A DNA stretch of 31,955 nucleotides from a virus. The stretch spans positions 1 to 31,955 of the IMG/VR virus record IMGVR_UViG_3300024520_000324; one strand, given 5' to 3'. The notes beneath the pieces are model-generated. The model worked only from the letters and a program-made list of their open reading frames with translations. It was not told the DNA's origin and ran no database searches. Shown one piece after another: positions 30,533 through 31,955 of the stretch (positions within the stretch are counted from its first letter, which is position 1; every line of letters begins with the position of its first letter). The translations under genes were made by a program, and so were the position numbers.

Positions 30533-30538
30533 CTCCTC

Positions 30539-30844
30539 ATGGCCAACCCGCCCACCGTCACCGAGTCCTTCGCCGTGTTCTGCGAGCAGGGTTCAGTCGT
30601 CCTCGCCCTGGGCGCCGCTCTCGCGAGTGGCCGCTACTCCAACCCCGTCGACGCGATGGTCGCTGCCTGCAAGGCGCCTGTCGTGCCCTCGGCCCCTCGC
30701 ATCTTCACCGGCTACAGCCCCAAGGGGCAGCGCAACGCGGCTGCTCACGGCCTGTACAACCTCGGGGTGCGCAAGGCTCCTCGCCGGGCTACCGCAGCTG
30801 ACAAGGCCAAGGACGAGGCCGTTCGCTGGGGACTTGCCTCGTGA
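30539..30844 (+). CDS. Hypothetical basic protein (101 aa)
   Basis: The ATG lies 6 bases after the -10 of the divergent promoter. The product has a helical N-terminal half (ESFAVFCEQGSVVLALGAAL) and a basic C-terminal region (IFTGYSPKGQRNAAAHGLYN then RKAPRRATAADKAKDE). A DNA- or RNA-binding role is possible from the charge and the small size, but no family is recognised. It leads the plus-strand accessory unit. Confidence 0.65.
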   Translation: MANPPTVTESFAVFCEQGSVVLALGAALASGRYSNPVDAMVAACKAPVVPSAPRIFTGYSPKGQRNAAAHGLYNLGVRKAPRRATAADKAKDEAVRWGLAS

Positions 30845-31047
30845 ACGGCCACAAGGACGAACTGCCCGATTGGGCGCGCGAGCGGCTGGCAGACCAGGAG
30901 CGCATGGGCGACCTCAAGACCACAGCGAGCGCGGGCGACTTCGCGGGCGGTGCCCTGGTCCTGGTCATCACGGCCGCGTGGTGGGCTCTGGCCATCGGCT
31001 TCGTGGGCTCGTGCATCTGGGGCCTGGTCTGGCTGGTGTCCTCATGA
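30841..31047 (+). CDS. Small membrane protein (68 aa)
   Basis: GTG overlaps the previous stop (GTGA). The first about 30 residues are charged and soluble (ELPDWARERLADQERMGDLK), followed by a hydrophobic region about 35-66 (ALVLVITAAWWALAIGFVGS and following) that could form one or two membrane segments. Topology suggests an N-terminus in the cytoplasm. Its role is unknown. Its stop overlaps the next ATG. Confidence 0.6.
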   Translation: MNGHKDELPDWARERLADQERMGDLKTTASAGDFAGGALVLVITAAWWALAIGFVGSCIWGLVWLVSS

Positions 31048-31466
31048 GCGCCGACCTATCCGCCCTTGTGGCGTCTCCGCACTTCCGTTGGCTGCCTGGG
31101 ATGCGCACCAAGGGCCACAGCGTGTGCGTTGGCCTCGACTATGACTCGGGCCGGCCGCTCTTCGTGTCCATGTGTGGCAACTACTCGGATGGACGCAAGC
31201 TCACCACGCACTATCTGGCGGCTGGCTTCGGTGTCCCCGACTTCGACCACGAGGGGACTCGCGGGTGTCTCCTCTCTCTTGTAAGGGAGGCGTGGGGGGA
31301 CCCAAAGTCCTACGTCGTACCAATGACAGACGGGTCTGGTAGGTGGAAGGTCATTGTCAGGTTACGAGGACGTGAGACACGCGAGGGCATCACTGGCGGC
31401 ACCGAGGCCGAAGCCCTCACCGCTGCCCTGCTAGCCGCCCCTCCCCGAACGGAGGTGGAGCTGTGA
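31044..31466 (+). CDS. Phage ABA-sandwich-like accessory protein (140 aa)
   Basis: The product reads like the small phage ABA sandwich family: an N-terminal SPHFRWLPGMRT, then DYDSGRPLFVSMCGN, VPDFDHEGTRGCLLSLVREAWG at about 73-94, strands (GRWKVIVRLRG) and a final helix with TEAEALTAALLAA. The family is common in early phage regions and has no proven function. It overlaps both neighbours by four bases and belongs to the plus-strand unit. Confidence 0.55.
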   Translation: MSADLSALVASPHFRWLPGMRTKGHSVCVGLDYDSGRPLFVSMCGNYSDGRKLTTHYLAAGFGVPDFDHEGTRGCLLSLVREAWGDPKSYVVPMTDGSGRWKVIVRLRGRETREGITGGTEAEALTAALLAAPPRTEVEL

Positions 31467-31687
31467 GCGGCCGACTGTTCGTGGTCTACGACTCGCGTGC
31501 CATCTCGTGTGTCGACGACGCTGCAATCATGGAGACGTGCGGGGGCTTGGCGGGGGCTGTGGCCGCTGCGCCATCTCACGGTGCGTGCGTGGTCTACAGC
31601 TACGCCGACGATGGCCGCGAGTTGACCGACGAGCGACTGGAGTGGTCGGACCCGAGCCTAGCCGCCCCTCCCAAGGGGGGAGAGTAG
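31463..31687 (+). CDS. Hypothetical protein (74 aa)
   Basis: GTG overlaps the previous stop. The 74 residues start with a strand (GRLFVVYDSRAISCVDDAAI), then a Gly/Ala-rich turn and a second strand (GACVVYSYADDGRELTDE). The pattern recalls small beta-alpha-beta folds without a recognised family. Function unknown. Confidence 0.6.
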   Translation: MSGRLFVVYDSRAISCVDDAAIMETCGGLAGAVAAAPSHGACVVYSYADDGRELTDERLEWSDPSLAAPPKGGE

Positions 31688-31689
31688 CC

Positions 31690-31875
31690 ATGCCCACCCG
31701 AGTCACCATCACAGTCCGAGGCGTGTTCCAGGGCCAGGAGGGCGAGCTGCGCATGCCCAAGTGGCGGCGCGCCGTGGCTCAGTATCACTGCGTGCGTCTC
31801 GATGACGACGACCGCGACAGGGGCTTCCGGCCCACCGAGTACACAGTCAACCCCCGAGCACAGAGGACCACATGA
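31690..31875 (+). CDS. Hypothetical protein (61 aa)
   Basis: ATG 31690, 2 bases after the previous stop, with a GGGGGGAGAG stretch as ribosome site. It has strands at the start (RVTITVRGVFQGQEGELRMP) and a basic/acidic mix after (DDDDRDRGFRPTEYTVNP). No family recognised. Confidence 0.6.
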   Translation: MPTRVTITVRGVFQGQEGELRMPKWRRAVAQYHCVRLDDDDRDRGFRPTEYTVNPRAQRTT

Positions 31876-31955
31876 GCGACCAACCTACAGACAATTTCTA
31901 CTGTCCGCGCGCGATAGCCGGCAACGCGCTGGCGTGCCTCGCCCATTATCGCCGG
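31872..31955 (+). CDS. Start of a gene running off the window
   Basis: ATG overlaps the previous stop (ATGA) and the frame is open to the right edge. The 28 visible residues include FYCPRAIAGNALACLAHYRR. Too little is visible to name it. Confidence 0.5.
   Translation, partial: MSDQPTDNFYCPRAIAGNALACLAHYRR

Noticed and set aside
1-31955. CRISPR arrays, tRNA or rRNA genes, insertion sequences
   Set aside because: No regularly spaced repeats, no cloverleaf-like tRNA segment and no transposase were seen on either strand.

Overview
This window is a fragment of the genome of a tailed, contractile-tail bacteriophage (myovirus morphotype) or a prophage of that type. GC is high (by eye roughly two thirds G+C), third codon positions are strongly G/C, and GTG starts are common. 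This points to a high-GC host, but no gene names the host. I see no integrase, repressor, polymerase or tRNA, so the lifestyle cannot be read from this piece.

Layout. (1) 1-2000, + strand: a few small genes, then a lysis cassette of two one-TM proteins (701-871, 858-1028), a short proline-rich lipoprotein resembling an outer-membrane spanin (1025-1195) and a secreted lytic-transglycosylase-like endolysin (1218-1976). (2) 2074-5914, + strand: portal (DUF1073 type), probable small terminase and large terminase. (3) 5911-26077, - strand, read from right to left: zinc-ribbon-like small protein, prohead protease plus scaffold (DUF2213 type), head decoration protein, major capsid protein (DUF2184 type), connector proteins (DUF4054 type, head closure, gp10-like), tail terminator, sheath (DUF3383 type), tube (DUF3277 type), two chaperones, tape measure, Gp138-type spike, Dit-like protein, baseplate plug, hub, gp25-like wedge, baseplate J, distal tail protein, and appendage/fibre genes. 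One + strand lipoprotein gene (7979-8383) sits inside this - strand block. (4) 26078-26299: the only sizeable intergenic gap, holding a 134-bp inverted-repeat structure. (5) 26300-30457, - strand: early-type accessory genes with no firm function. (6) 30539-31955, + strand: more small accessory genes, divergent from (5), with the last gene running off the window.

The head/tail gene set is the recurrent DUF1073 / DUF2213 / DUF2184 / DUF4054 / DUF3383 / DUF3277 myovirus module, but portal and terminases are detached from the capsid genes and face them. Genes inside operons mostly overlap by 1-4 bases (ATGA/GTGA) or carry AGGAG-like ribosome sites. Genes at the head of transcription units instead have a -10-like hexamer only 6-9 bases before the start codon, suggesting leaderless mRNAs.

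Features I find most worth following: a roughly 90-120-residue beta-rich module that appears four times in three virion proteins (decoration protein twice, sheath, tail terminator), the leaderless-promoter pattern, the antisense moron lipoprotein, the 134-bp inverted repeat, a perfect 28-bp palindrome inside an accessory gene, a phage protein with paired DnaJ-type zinc motifs, and a winged-helix-like tail on the portal. All functions are from motif recognition by eye; no search was run.
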